A DNA stretch of 64,000 bases from Paulinella micropora (Eukaryota; Cercozoa; Imbricatea; Euglyphida), in contig BJOX01000021.1 in NCBI GenBank assembly GCA_009731375.1, positions 1,428,392-1,492,391 on the forward strand, read 5' to 3'. How positions within the stretch are numbered: position 1 is the stretch's first letter; every line of letters begins with the position of its first letter. The notes beneath the pieces are model-generated. The model was given only the letters and a program-made list of their open reading frames with translations, ran no database searches and was not told the origin of the DNA. Shown one piece after another: positions 9,999 to 21,245 of this stretch. The translations under genes and the position numbers were made by a program.

Positions 9999-11203
9999 AT
10001 GCACGTGTATTTCAAGACGCCGTTCGTGTCGACCAACGCGGCGCTGACCCTGAAACATGTGGAGGCTTTGCTCGTGCCGGGGGGGCATGCTGCCCCCCGA
10101 ACCCCCCTTTCTCTTCCTTCCTGCCCGCGCCAGCGGGCAGGAGAGCGAAAGATACTTTTTGCTATTACTTGTGGCGCATGGGCTGCGACGAGCTGGTGCG
10201 GGTGGACTATGGGGCGACGGAGCTGCCGCCGCCCGAGGAATGGCACCAGTTTCCGGGGGAAGTGACGGAGGCTATGCACGAGGAGCGCAACGAGGAGGCG
10301 GATCAAGCTCGCAAAGAACGGAAAGAGGCCAAGCGGGCGGCCGTGGAGCAGCTGGAGGAGGCGGCGACGCGCATGAGCGATGAGGAGCTGCGAAACGAAA
10401 TCAAGTTGCAGGAAGCAAGGGTAGAGGGAGGGGAGCAGCAGCAGCGGCCGGCGCAGGGGCCGGGGACGGGCACGACCCCTCTGCGCGACGGAACCAGCGG
10501 CCGGTCGGGGCTGGAGCGCGTGGCGTACCTGAAATTGCTGCTGCGACACCCGTCGGCAAGGCGCGAGCTGAAGTACGCAACGGCGTGCAGGCTCGCGGCG
10601 CAGAAGCGGTTGCTGGGACTGCTGGGCACGTGGTGCCTGCACAGTGGGCGGCCAGAGAGCTTGGCGGCTTGGGCTGAGGGGCAGTCGGCGGGGCTGAGCG
10701 ATGTCCCGGTTCTGACAGTGCAGAGGAGTAGAAACCTTATGACTCGAGTGCTTTTCCTGGAAGCGCTGGCGACGCTGTTGCTCGGGGAGCAACAGCTGCG
10801 GGCAGGCGAAGCGGGCCCCCTGCGGAGACCCGTGGATCGGCTGCTGGGCGGCGCAGAGATCTCGTGGGGGACGGTGGTCGTGAACCAGCAAAAGTTGGAG
10901 TCGTTGTTCAAGGACGGGCACGCGCTCTGGCCGGTAGCAGAAAGTGAAGAAGAAGAGGAGGGGAAGGAGGAGGGCAGCGAGACCCCTGCAATCGATCCCC
11001 TGCGGCTGATTTACGAGGTGGCGGAAGACCCCAGTTGGTCTGCAGAGGCAGCGGAGAGCAAAGAAGAAGAAGACCGGGCGCAGAAAAAGCAAGGGGAAGA
11101 AAAAGAGCCGGAGGGGGAGAAGCAAGGTGCAGGGGGGAAGAAGCGGAGGGAGGGCTTGTTCCTCGGGAGATCGCTGAGGCCCAAGAAACAGCGGCGTAAT
11201 TGA
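9999..11203 (+). CDS. Unknown protein, frame broken at a palindromic element
   Basis: The ATG at 9999 (MHVYFKTPFV) opens a frame that reaches a palindromic repeat copy (10079-10139). After it the sense frame is a different one, running to the TGA at 11203. The change is most simply placed in the G-run at 10079-10086. The downstream ~350 residues are helical and highly charged, with an acidic block (about 10945-10980) and a Lys/Arg-rich tail (KKRREG, RPKKQRRN) that looks like a nuclear-localisation signal. No homologue recognised. It is convergent with the giant glycoprotein gene; the 157-base spacer carries TTAATTAA and a GC hairpin. Confidence 0.6.
10079..10139. repeat. Dispersed palindromic element, copy A
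   Basis: G-run, CATGCTGCC, C-run, pyrimidine-rich middle, then the inner palindrome CTGCCCGCGCCAGCGGGCAG (10120-10139). This is the same module as copies at 26.2, 26.6, 27.6, 45.9 and 46.6 kb, in the opposite orientation to the 27.6 kb copy. Confidence 0.75.
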
Positions 11204-11225
11204 ATTTTTTTATTCTTCAGATCTT

Positions 11226-11233
11226 TTAATTAA
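11226..11233. terminator. TTAATTAA between convergent genes
   Basis: Palindromic TTAATTAA followed by A-runs, between the stops of the 9999..11203 gene and the minus-strand glycoprotein gene. The same octamer recurs at several gene ends. Proposed 3'-end signal, not proven. Confidence 0.4.
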
Positions 11234-11360
11234 AAAAAAAAATTGGCACAGCTCTGCCTCGCACAGCCCTGAGTTTAATTATTAAAATTGTTTTTTACCC
11301 CCACTCAGAAATGGATCTAGCGCCTTGAGTGCCCTCCGGGGCCCCCGCAAGCGGGGGGGG

Positions 11361-12699
11361 TTAGGCCCGCGCGTTTTTGTGTGACGTCCTGCGGGATTTT
11401 TGAGAGTAGGAGCTGCGGAAGCTTGAGGAGGAGGAGCTGCGGAAGTTTGAGGAGGAGGAGGAGGATTTTCTGCGGCTGCTGGCGGCCGCAGAGTCTTTGC
11501 GGCGGCGGGCGGCCGCACACGAGTTGCGCTGGAGGAATCCGAACCACCAGAGGAAGATCAGGAGGTGCGCGACGAGGTAGAAGAAGAGGGCGGAGCCGAG
11601 GCCGACGTAGGAACCTCTGTTGTAGGTGAAGCGTTTGGCTTGGTAGTTGATGCAGCGGTTGGCCTGTGCGACGGTTGCTAGTGCCTGTGGGTCGGTGAGT
11701 GCCTCGGTGGCGGGCAGGACGAAGCCGAGGAAGCATTGCAGTTGTTCGCGGCTCTGGGCGAGCAGGATTTCGCGGATGGTGCGGTTCCTGCCGGGGGTGT
11801 TGTTGAGTACGTCGAGTATGTCAGGGTGTGCAAGGCGTTGCTGTGCGTTTTGGACGTACGTGTCGACCTCCCGAGTGTAGTCTGTGATGTTTCGTTCGAG
11901 TTGTTCGAGCTCTGCTTTGAGTTGTGTGATGTCTTTTATGAGGGGGGGGGAGTCGTCGGAAGAGGAAGAGGAGCCTGTAGCGGGTGCTCTGACTAGGGCG
12001 CTGGTGGCGAAGCTGTCGAGCGCTTGTGCGGCGCGGGCGGGGTCGCTGAGGGGAGTGGAGCTGAGCTGTAGGTCGGTTGGAGAGGAGGCCGCCGCCTCGA
12101 GGGCGAGGGCGAGGCGGCGGGCGGCGGTGCCGGTTGTGGCGTTGGTGGCGTTGTTGCTGAGGGTCCACTGGCCGTCGAGGGTGCTGCGCGTGGCCCAGTG
12201 TGCGTACTTGCTGACTGCGGTCTCTACGGTCTGGAGCCATTCGTTGTGCAGGCGCAGGGCCTCGGCGGTGGTGGCGGCGGCCTGTGCGAGGAGCATTCCC
12301 TGCTGGTCGCTGTAGACGGCGTCCAGGACGGTCTTTTCCTGGGGTGGAGGGGCGGCGGCGCGGGCTGCACCGAGGGCGTCCCAGACGAAGCAGAGCGTGT
12401 TGGTGTTGGCGGCTGGGTAGAGGCGCAGAGAGGCGAGGGTGGTGACGTTGTCGGGCGCGATTTCGGTCGCAGAGTCCGCGCGCCAGAGGTTTTTGGTGAG
12501 GCCGGTAGGCTGGAGCGTTAGCCAGAGAGGCCCGGGCCCGTTGGGCTGGGCGGCGGGCGCCCAGCGTGCCTCGAGGCGCCAGGCGAGCAGGACGAGGGCG
12601 GGGGGTAGGAGGTACTGCAGGGTGAGGTCGCGGGTGCCGGCGAGCAGGACCTGGACGTCGCTTGGACACTCAGTGCGCACGGTGGTGCCTCCCGAGCCG

Positions 12700-12734
<35 letters not shown>

Positions 12735-15700
12735 GGAGCCGGGGGGCGCTAGGAAGGATCCTGACTCGGGGACGCGGAGCCGGACGGTGACGCGGCCGGC
12801 GCCGGAGGCGGCTCGCCAGCGTACGCGTAGGGAGGCGTTGGGGGGATCGTCCCCGCCGGGGAGTATCATTTCGAAGTTTTCTAGTATTTGGCAGACCCGT
12901 CCGTGGGGGACGGCGGTGGAGCGTGCGCAGAAGATGCGTTGGCCGCCCTGGGAGCTGACGGCGTAGACGGGGCGCGCGAGGTCGGCGGGGCTGGTGAGTG
13001 CGCGGCGGGGGTCGAAGTCGTCGTGGGAGGGCCGGGTGTGGAGGAGTGAGCCGTGTTCGTAGCGGTAGAAGTCTTCGAAGCGGAACATGTCCCAGGTGCC
13101 GTCGTGGCGGTAGGCAGTCTGGGCGCGGACGCTAGCCCCCAGCGCGCTCTCGTCGTCGCTTTCTGCGTCGCCGCCGCCGTCGGTGGCGTTGGCTGGGGCG
13201 GGTGCCCCCCCTTCCAGGGCGATGGGGAGGCGCACGGTGTTGAGGCAGGTGCCGCCGGCGCTGCGCGAGGCGCGCTGGAAGGCGGAGCGCCCGGCGCAGA
13301 TGTCGGTGGGGTCTACGTCGACGAGGTAGCGTCCGGTGGCTGCGCGGGAGGGCGGGGCGCAGCCGCCCTGTAGCGCGCAGGCGGGTTCGCCCGCCCAGTA
13401 CCAGCCGTTGTCGAGGGTGCCGAGCAGGAGCTCTTGGCCTGGGAGTTCGTAGTCGACGAGTGCCCAGGAGGTCTGGGTGTCGAGCGCGTGCTGGAGCTCG
13501 TCGAGCTCGGCGGGGGTCTTGCCTTGGAGGAGGGGTGAGTCTCGGTCGAGGGTGAGCTGCCAGTGGATGTCGGGTTCGAGGCTGACGGGCTCCACGCGCA
13601 GGAGGCGCAGCGCGGCTCCGGTGTGCGCGAGCCAGCTGGTGCGGTAGCAGTTGATGAGATCGGCGGCTTGAGGGGGCCCAGCTGCAAAGAGCAGCTGGGC
13701 CTCGTTTTCGTCGAGGGCAGGGCGGGCGGGAGGTTTTTCAGTGATTTCCTCCACGAGCGCGAGGGTCTGTGCCACGGCGTTGGCGCCCTGCAGTTGCTGT
13801 TGCGCCGAGGAGGAGTTGGCGAGGAGAGCGGCGGGTGTGGTGGTGGACCAGAGCGAGGGCTGTTGCGCGAGGTGAGCAGCGATGCTCTCCGGGGGGGGGG
13901 GCGGTGCGCGCTGGCTGAACTCGGTGCGCATGCCGAGTGGCGGCAGCATTCCCTCGGTGGCGTAGATGAACTCGGCGACCAGCGGCGAGTTGGCGAGCGT
14001 CTTGAGGGCCAGTGTCCACTGGCGCTGCAGCACTTGGGCGAGGGAGTAGGGCGTGAGGAGCCAGTCCCGCTCGGTGTCGCCGGCGGCGGCCCAGCCCTCG
14101 GGGGTCTGGCCATTCTGGTAGAGCACGCCGGCGGCGCCGGCCCTGAGGTAGCGCTCGGGCGCGGCCTGGAGCTGCTGCGTGAGGCGGGCGAATACGCGGG
14201 CGGTGCGGATGTTGCTGTCGCACACCAAGGTCTCGCGCAGCTGCTGGAGCTGCAGCGCCTCCTGCGCTGTGGAGAGCAGGGCGTCCTCGGACGCGATGAC
14301 GGCGGCCCTGTTCCAGTAGCCGTAGGCGGCGCCAGCGCCAGGGGCGGCCCCCCCAGCACGGCCCGCCAGGACGGGGCGCAGGCTCCAACGCACGGCTGCC
14401 GCCGACGCGGCAGCCGTGCTGGGGGGCGGCAGCGGGGCGGCGTCCCCCCAGAGCGCCTCGGGCCCGAGGCACAAGGCGGTGAGGAGGCCGCGCACGGCGT
14501 CGCCCCCGGCGAGGTCGAGCCCCACGGCGGCGGCGTCGGTGTCTTCTGGCGTCTCTAGTTCGGGGGCGGGCTCGGTGCCGGGCGGCCTGTTTTGCTGGGC
14601 CCAGCTGTACAGCGTCGCCTCGCGCAGGACGGGGAGGCGGCGGGCCGAGCTCCAGACGGCGCCGGCGGCGGCCGAGGCGGGGGGCACGGGCTGGAGGCTG
14701 TAGGGCGCACAGAAGTCTTGGCCGGCCTCGGCCAGGGGCAGCTCGGCGGCGCCCTGTTGTAGCCAGGTCGTGTTGTGGAAGTAGCGCGAGCTCGCGCCCT
14801 CTACGCCGCCCGCGGCGTGCGTGAGCTGGCAGCGCTGGGCGCTGACGCGCAGGCGGCAGCCCGTGCAGCGCAGCTGTTGGGACAGCGAGCCCAGGCGGCA
14901 GCCGGGCTGCCCCCAGGCGTTCATGACCAGGTCCTCCTTGAAGCCCAGGACGTTGAGTCCTTCCTGAACCCAGCGCAGGTCGCAGAGCTGCAGCAGGCGC
15001 AGCTGGTACACCCACACCTGGCCCGAATCATGGAGCAGCGCGTGCCACAGGCGTGCCTCGTGGGCAGGCGCGGTCGCGGCGGCGCCAGACAGCGCGCGCG
15101 GGGCGACGCCAAACTCCTGCGCCTGGCCGTGCGCTGCGCCGTAGGGCGTGCTGGGCAGGAAGGGCTGCTCGTCGGCCAGCCGGAGCGAGAGCTCCTCCTG
15201 CACGTCGTGCACGTGTGAGACGTAGCGCTGCCGGCCGTAGAGCAGCTCGCGCGCGAGCGCCGCCACCTTCCCGCTGCTGGCGGCGGACCTGCCCATCACG
15301 TTGGCAAAGTCCTCCATCAGGCCGCGGGTGACCAGGAGTGCGTCCTGCACGGCGGCGGCCAGCCCGCGCAGCTCCGCGACGGCGCGGTCCGTGGAGGCGT
15401 CTAGCTGCTCGATCAGCCCGCCCACGCGCTGCAACTCCTTTTCTAGGCCGGCGAACTGGCCGGCGATGACCTCGCGCTGCGTGTCAAAGTCCTTGGTCCA
15501 GCGCTGCACGTTGCTGGACAGGCCCGTCAGCCTCTCCTGCATGTTGGCGATGGCTGCCATGCGCACGCTGCCCAGCCAGCCTTCGAGGTCCTCGGCCAGG
15601 CCCAGCCCCTTGAGTTGCAAGGCCAGGTTCTCCCTCTGTTGGGTCGCGATGGCCACGATCCCGTCGGAGCCGCTCCCCATCACCTCGGACACAAAGTTTT

Positions 15701-17031
15701 CCAGCGCCGCCGCGTTGGCGGACACGTCCAGCGCGGCCTTGGCCACCGTGAGGCGCAGCGTCTCGGTGCTCTCGGACACGGCCCAGTTGGGCTTGCAGCG
15801 TGTCTCGTACTTGATGCCCGACTTGGTCTTGTAGCCGGGCTCTACGACGGTGCCCCCAATGCCTATGTCGTACGACTCCTTGCTCAGGAAGCCGCGGTTG
15901 AAGGGGGGCAGGCGCGTGGCGGTCGTGGAGCTCTGGTGGCGGCAGGTGGCGGCCTCGACGGCCTGCACCTCCCCAGCCTGCTGCTGCTGCAGCGCCGCGG
16001 CGTTGCTGCCGTAGCATTTTTCCACCCGCGCGATCCACCGGAAGTACTCGGCCCCGTCGTCGGGGTAACGGGCCGCGGGCTGTGGCAGGCTGCAGGCCGA
16101 GCCGCGCACCGCTTGGCACTCGCTCTGGGCTTGGCTCAGGCTGATCGGGCCATCCCCGGTTCCGCCGGGAGGCAGCTGGCACAGGCGGCGGGCCTCGCTG
16201 CAGTCGAAGCCCACCCCCTCCAGCGACTTGATCTGGCCCTCGGTGTACAGCATGAGCGCCTTGAGGTCCGCGCCCGAGGAGTGCGCGACGTCGCCGAGCG
16301 CGTTCATAAAGGATGTGTTGCACCTGTCCTCCATAGCCGCAGGCGCCTGGCGCAGCTCGGCGTGCATGGAGCCAAAGTCCAGCAGCGGCGTGCAGTAGCT
16401 GTGCCCGCGGTTGCGCACGCAGGCCTGGATCTGGCCGTGGGTGCGGAGCAAGCCGTGGTTGGCGCCCGGGCGCGGGTCCAGGCGCTCCCAGGGGTTGACG
16501 GGGCAGCCGCGGAGCCCCTCGTTCGTCGACTCGGCGCAGGGGCACTCGGCGCCCTTGAGCCAGCCGGGGCTGCCGGGATCGCCCGCCGAGCGAAACCAGA
16601 ACTGGGTCGCGGCCAGCTTGCCGTCGGTGCAGAAATAGCGGCGGAACTGTTGCAGCTCGCTCTCGCCGTCGTTCTGGGGCTCGATGAATCCGCCGCCATC
16701 CTCGTCCAGCAGCAGCCACAAGCTGTCTAGCAGATCGGCGCGCAGGTCCGCCGCGCTCCCCCCCGAGCAGTCGGCGGCCAGCTCCGCCGACTTGGCGTTG
16801 TCCTCGGCCAGGCCGCAATAGAGCTCGCGCTCGCCCCAGCGCTCGCAAGCGCTGCTGTTCCAGCGCGCGCGGGCGCCGGCGCGGAGGAACACCCGCGCGG
16901 GGATGCAAGAGAACGCCTCCTGCGTGTCCTGTGCGTCGTCGGAGCCCGGGGTGAATTTACAGCGGTTGTCGCTGGCAAAGACCCGCGGGTACAGCGCGTC
17001 GGGCCCGGGCTGCGAAGAGTCCCCCCCCCCC
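11361..17031 (-). CDS. Giant membrane glycoprotein, C-terminal part
   Basis: About 1,890 residues, entered from the C-run at 17021-17031, where the frame coming from the ATG at 18598 is lost (this frame stays open to 17219, out of phase). Cys-rich at its N-terminal side. A long helical, probably coiled-coil stretch lies near 15750-15170. Near 12688-12746 a Gly/Ser dipeptide linker is encoded by a hexamer repeat. A further helical, heptad-like stretch (about 11960-11800) precedes a single strong membrane segment (about 11600-11530), followed by a Cys/Arg/Ser-rich cytoplasmic tail. With the N-terminal part it makes a type I surface protein of about 2,400 residues. The architecture fits a virion spike or attachment/fusion protein, but no family was recognised. 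Confidence 0.75.
12688..12746. repeat. Hexanucleotide repeat encoding Gly-Ser linker
   Basis: Tandem GAGCCT/GAGCCG units. On the minus strand they encode alternating Gly-Ser in the giant glycoprotein. Confidence 0.85.
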
Positions 17032-18598
17032 GGCAAGCCTTGCTTTCCTGGCGCGCCTCGTATGGCAGCCCCACCGGGCGGCAGGGCGGGTCCCATTGCC
17101 ACTGCAGCGGATAGCCCCGCTGCGAGGGGGGCAGCTGGTGCTTGGCGGTCACGGGATCCACCGCCGACATGATCGCGGCCACGTCGTACTGCGGGGCAAG
17201 CCTTGCCCCTTGCAGCCACGCGTACATGGCCGAGGCCGTCAGGACAGTTCGCAGCGGCCCTGGGTCCAGGGGCGCGGGCTGGGGCGCGTTGGCGTCCCCA
17301 GTGAATATCACTCGCTTGATGTCGAGCACGTAGCTAGGCACCTGCTGCGCCAAAACGAGGCGTTCCCAGAACTGACTCTGCGCGGCCGCGCACGCCTGCC
17401 GCCCGTCAACCGGCGCCCAGCCCACCAGCTGCCTGCTCTTGTCGTTTTCCAGGAATTCGTTCCACATGTTGTCTGTCTGCTCATCGTCGGGCTCGACTGT
17501 TTGCTTGCCGTCATTCTTCTTCTGGATGGATAGCCAGATCCCCGTGACCAGGCTGCTGATGCCCGCGCCGATCGCTACCCCAGTCCCAATCACCGGCACA
17601 GCTAGCGACGCGCCTCCCATAATGGCCAGCGAGGCGATAAGCGCCGTTTCCAGTTTCTTGGTCCTCTCGCTGCTCCCGGGGATTTCTGCCGGAATAAAGG
17701 ACGTCCTGTAAGCCGTGGCCAGACGCATCCGCGCCTGCGTGTGGTGCAGCTCCAGCGCCCGTCGCTGGTGCAGCTCGAGCCCCGCGAAACCGCCCCGCCC
17801 GCCATCGCCCTGGCTGCAGAGCATGGGAGCCAGACAGCGGCGGCTGTAGTTGAGCTCGTGCAAAAACAGCTTGGCCAGCTCGGCGCCCCGGATCAGGGTC
17901 TGCTCGTAGTCGTAGACACTCACCTCCATGTAGCGCTTCTGATATTTCCGCAGGACCTGCGGGTGGTAGTGTTGCATGCTCGCACAATCCGCCGGGATCC
18001 CCCCGCACAAGGGAGGTGCTGGAGAGAGCCCGGCGCTGCCTGCGGGCGTGGCCTCGCTCGGCGACGGCACTGCATGTTGCAGCAGGACCCGGCGGGGCAT
18101 GTTGCCGGAGCTGCCGGGCGAATTCCAATCGTGGGCTAGCAGCTCCCCCATGGCTCGGCTCAGGGTGGCATCGGTGGAACCCGCCGCGCTCCCGTACAGC
18201 GCGGCCACCTGGTCGCCCCCCGCCACGAGTGCCTGGTTCACAACGTCGCCCTCGCACGAGACGTGCTCGTGCAACTTGAGCTGCAAGGGCAGGTACTCGA
18301 GCGGGCGGAATACTGTTTCGTGAAACACGCCGTTGCAGCTGAGCTTGACGGGAACACGCCTGCCCCCAGTAAGGTTTAACAGCAATCTGATTTCGTCGGG
18401 TGCGTTGGCAAAGGGGCGTTGACAGAGCTCAAAGTCCAGAGTCAGCAAATGCTCCGTGACCGCTTCGCTCAGTCCGTACTCGTCGTTACGCTGCACCGAG
18501 TCAGTCACACTACTGCGCAGCGTCGCGCTTCGTACCAATGTCACACACGCTGCTAGTATCACACACAGCCCCGTTAAGGCTGATGCAGGCCGGCGCAT
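17021..18598 (-). CDS. Giant membrane glycoprotein, N-terminal part with signal peptide
   Basis: Starts at the ATG at 18598. The first ~25 residues are a clear signal peptide (hydrophobic core LTGLCVILAACVTLV). An ectodomain with scattered Cys and N-glycosylation sites follows. Around 17690-17530 there is a ~40-residue Gly/Ala/Val/Ile-rich hydrophobic segment flanked by charged residues. It could be an internal hydrophobic or fusion-peptide-like segment or a second membrane span. After 17031 the present frame continues out of phase to 16727, because a run of 11 C (17021-17031) separates it from the downstream part. Whether this break is real or a homopolymer error is open. Confidence 0.75.
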
Positions 18599-19289
18599 CT
18601 CGGGGGATCAAGCCCTTTTTTTTTGTTTCACCAGCTGTTTTTATTTATGTAAATTGCGCCCCTGCAGGCTTGCCAAAAGTTTGCTTNNNNNNNNNNNNNN
18701 NNNNNNNNNNNNNNNNNNNNNNNNNNNNNNNNNNNNNNNNNNNNNNNNNNNNNNNNNNNNNNNNNNNNNNNNNNNNNNNNNNNNNNNNNNNNNNNNNNNN
18801 NNNNNNNNNNNNNNNNNNNNNNNNNNNNNNNNNNNNNNNNNNNNNNNNNNNNNNNNNNNNNNNNNNNNNNNNNNNNNNNNNNNNNNNNNNNNNNNNNNNN
18901 NNNNNNNNNNNNNNNNNNNNNNNNNNNNNNNNNNNNNNNNNNNNNNNNNNNNNNNNNNNNNNNNNNNNNNNNNNNNNNNNNNNNNNNNNNNNNNNNNNNN
19001 NNNNNNNNNNNNNNNNNNNNNNNNNNNNNNNNNNCACGAATGTGAGCACGGGTGCGTGCTCATGCATGCAGCACACATGTGTTGTCCAGAGTTTGCCAGC
19101 ACGAGTTTCTGTGCGGCGGGCCGCAGCCGCGCGGTGCTTTGCTTTCGTGAAATACTAGTCCACGTGTTATTCCCGAACCCGGCGTGGCTGCTAGAACGCT
19201 CCTTGTCATGCATAACCCGGGACATTCGCAGAGTCTTGCGGGCATCTGCGCCGCTGCCCCCCCCCGCGCGGGCGCGGCTAGAAAACTTT
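18599..19289. other. Divergent intergenic region, mostly a 348-base gap
   Basis: About 90 bases of AT-rich 5' flank for the glycoprotein gene, N from 18687 to 19034, then 255 bases with short inverted repeats (for example GAGCACGGGTGCGTGCTC near 19045). No gene is supported in the visible part. The same frame as the downstream gene is open here but lacks a convincing start before 19290. Confidence 0.6.
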
Positions 19290-21245
19290 ATGGCTGAGAG
19301 TGCGTCGCTCCAGAGCCTGTTCGGGGACTCGGAGGAGCTAGGCAACACGCCCCTGCCAAAGCTTCTGGCCGCCGGCGGCTGTCTAGAAAACGGCATGTCT
19401 TATTTACACGGAAGGCGCGGTTGGCCGCTGCTGGGGCTAACCCAACACTTCACGCGGCAGGGGCCGCGTAAAGAGACAGAGACGGACGCTTTGCTGTGGC
19501 GGACGGTGAGCCGCCTGGTAGCAGCCTTCCAGACCCCCCCCGCGCCGGCGCGCTTCTCTGAGCCCCCCCCCGAAAGTGCGGTCAGGTGCTGGGCCGTGCG
19601 CTTCTTCTGGGCCGGCATCAAACGCTGCCAAGACGAATGTCTGCTGGGCGCCGCGCGCGGCTCGAGCCCCGAGATCCTGGTGGCTGCCTACCAGGACGGG
19701 GCCTTGGCGGGGGAGAAAGTATGGGAGTGCGCGGCTCGCCCGGCCTTAGAGTCATGCGTGCTGCCCACCTGGAGCTTGCCAGATCTCGCCGGCAAGCGCC
19801 GGGCAGGCCGCGAAGGCCAAGAGTCCTTCCGGCAATGGGCAAGCGCCCTGCCCGGCTATGAGGGCTGGGGGCGTTTGCAGGCGCTGGTCCAGGCGGGAGA
19901 GGAAGGCGACGATACACTCAACCCGTTTGCGGATACGCAGCCCGCTGCTGACGCGAGCGGCGTCGGCAGCGGCGCAGATCTGGTCCAGGACTTTGGTCTG
20001 ATCTGGCTGAACGTGCTCGAGCTGTCTCTGCAGAGCAGAGGACGCCTGCGGGAAGTACTAGACACGGCAAGCTGCTCGAGCTTTGTCCAACAAGTTCTGG
20101 CGCGCGAGCCTTGGGAGCAACCGCCATTAGACGGAGCCCGAGGTATTCTGGCCCGCATGCTGGTAGAGCTGTTCAACGGGCTGCTGCCCAAGCTCGAAAG
20201 ACTGACAGAGGCACGCGCCGAGAGAGACGACGCTAAGAGCAACGGGGCTCTGCGAGACGAGGGGTGGGAGGCCTGCGGGGCTCTGCGCGGTGCATACGAA
20301 ATGCTCCTGGCCCGGCACGTGCGCTCGTACCACAGGCGCGCGCTTCGCCGCTACCGCCGGCTCCTGGCGGGCGCCTGTGCGGTGGGGACGCCAGCGCTCC
20401 AAGAGCGCCTTCGTCGCATGTGTGACCAAGTACAGCAACGTGCCTGGGGGCAGGGGGCAGGAGGGGGGCAGGACTGCGGGGATGATGACGACGGCGACTG
20501 CCGGGACGCCCCCGGGCCGGCCGGCAGTCACGCTGAGCTACCCATCCCGACAGCTCTGCTGGGCCCTATCTGGCAAGAACGAAAAAAACTGGTGTGTTCC
20601 TTGTGGCTGGTGTCTATCTACTGGACCGGGGGGCTCCTCGAAGAAGCCCACGCCCAGCCGCACCACAGTGCGGCTGAGTGCTTCGACAAGCAAGTATGCC
20701 CCGGGCTAAGCAGGCTGTGGGCACGGGCTTTGCATGGCTACGACCGTATGGTGCAAAGGGTCCTGCAAGAGCTGCCCTGCAGGAGTTTCGCTCCTGCGGG
20801 GCTGCCTCCTTTACAAGAGAGCTGCCGCGACGAGTACGAGGTGCTGCAACAAGTAAGCGAGGACGAGGTACAGGACCAAGGGGCTGCCGCGCGCGTCGTC
20901 GTCAGCTTCCGGCCCTGCACGCTAGACAAGTGGGCCACTCTCCTGGGCGGGCGCGGGCCCCTGAACATACCCGCCCAGGAGTGGCTGTGCTGTTCTCGTA
21001 CGCTGGCGGCCGAGGCTCGGCTGTGTGTGAAGGAGGCGCTGCAGCTCTGGGCAGAAGTGGTGGCGTTCGCGCGCCAGAGCTGTGAATGGGATATGCCCGA
21101 GCTCCTGCTACCGCCGGACTGGCAGTGGAGCGATGCGGAGCAATTGCACGAGCCCTTGTCTAGGTGGCTACAGCGCGCCTGGCTTGCCCGCGAGCTTGCT
21201 CAGTTTGCCGCCGGCGCCAGATTGCTACTAGCGCGTTGTGTCTAG
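19290..21245 (+). CDS. Unknown protein, 651 residues
   Basis: The ATG at 19290 (MAESASLQSLFGD) is chosen as the first good start after the gap; the frame itself is open further upstream. Leu/Ala/Arg/Trp-rich and helical throughout, soluble, with an Asp run near 20475-20500. No domain recognised. Its style (many Trp and Cys, regular helices) resembles the unknown proteins at 2.7-6.6 kb and 56-60 kb, but I could not show homology by eye. It ends with TAG at 21245 and overlaps the convergent gene's stop by 18 bases. A near-perfect hairpin lies near 20775-20800. Confidence 0.7.
   Translation: MAESASLQSLFGDSEELGNTPLPKLLAAGGCLENGMSYLHGRRGWPLLGLTQHFTRQGPRKETETDALLWRTVSRLVAAFQTPPAPARFSEPPPESAVRCWAVRFFWAGIKRCQDECLLGAARGSSPEILVAAYQDGALAGEKVWECAARPALESCVLPTWSLPDLAGKRRAGREGQESFRQWASALPGYEGWGRLQALVQAGEEGDDTLNPFADTQPAADASGVGSGADLVQDFGLIWLNVLELSLQSRGRLREVLDTASCSSFVQQVLAREPWEQPPLDGARGILARMLVELFNGLLPKLERLTEARAERDDAKSNGALRDEGWEACGALRGAYEMLLARHVRSYHRRALRRYRRLLAGACAVGTPALQERLRRMCDQVQQRAWGQGAGGGQDCGDDDDGDCRDAPGPAGSHAELPIPTALLGPIWQERKKLVCSLWLVSIYWTGGLLEEAHAQPHHSAAECFDKQVCPGLSRLWARALHGYDRMVQRVLQELPCRSFAPAGLPPLQESCRDEYEVLQQVSEDEVQDQGAAARVVVSFRPCTLDKWATLLGGRGPLNIPAQEWLCCSRTLAAEARLCVKEALQLWAEVVAFARQSCEWDMPELLLPPDWQWSDAEQLHEPLSRWLQRAWLARELAQFAAGARLLLARCV

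Noticed and set aside
9590-11125. 511-codon minus-strand open frame
   Set aside because: Lies antisense to the 9999..11203 gene and across C/T-rich spacer; composition is Arg/Pro/Leu shadow type, no ATG-led sensible N-terminus.
13313-15015. Ser/Pro/Arg-rich frames within the giant glycoprotein
   Set aside because: GC-rich shadow frames of the minus-strand glycoprotein gene.
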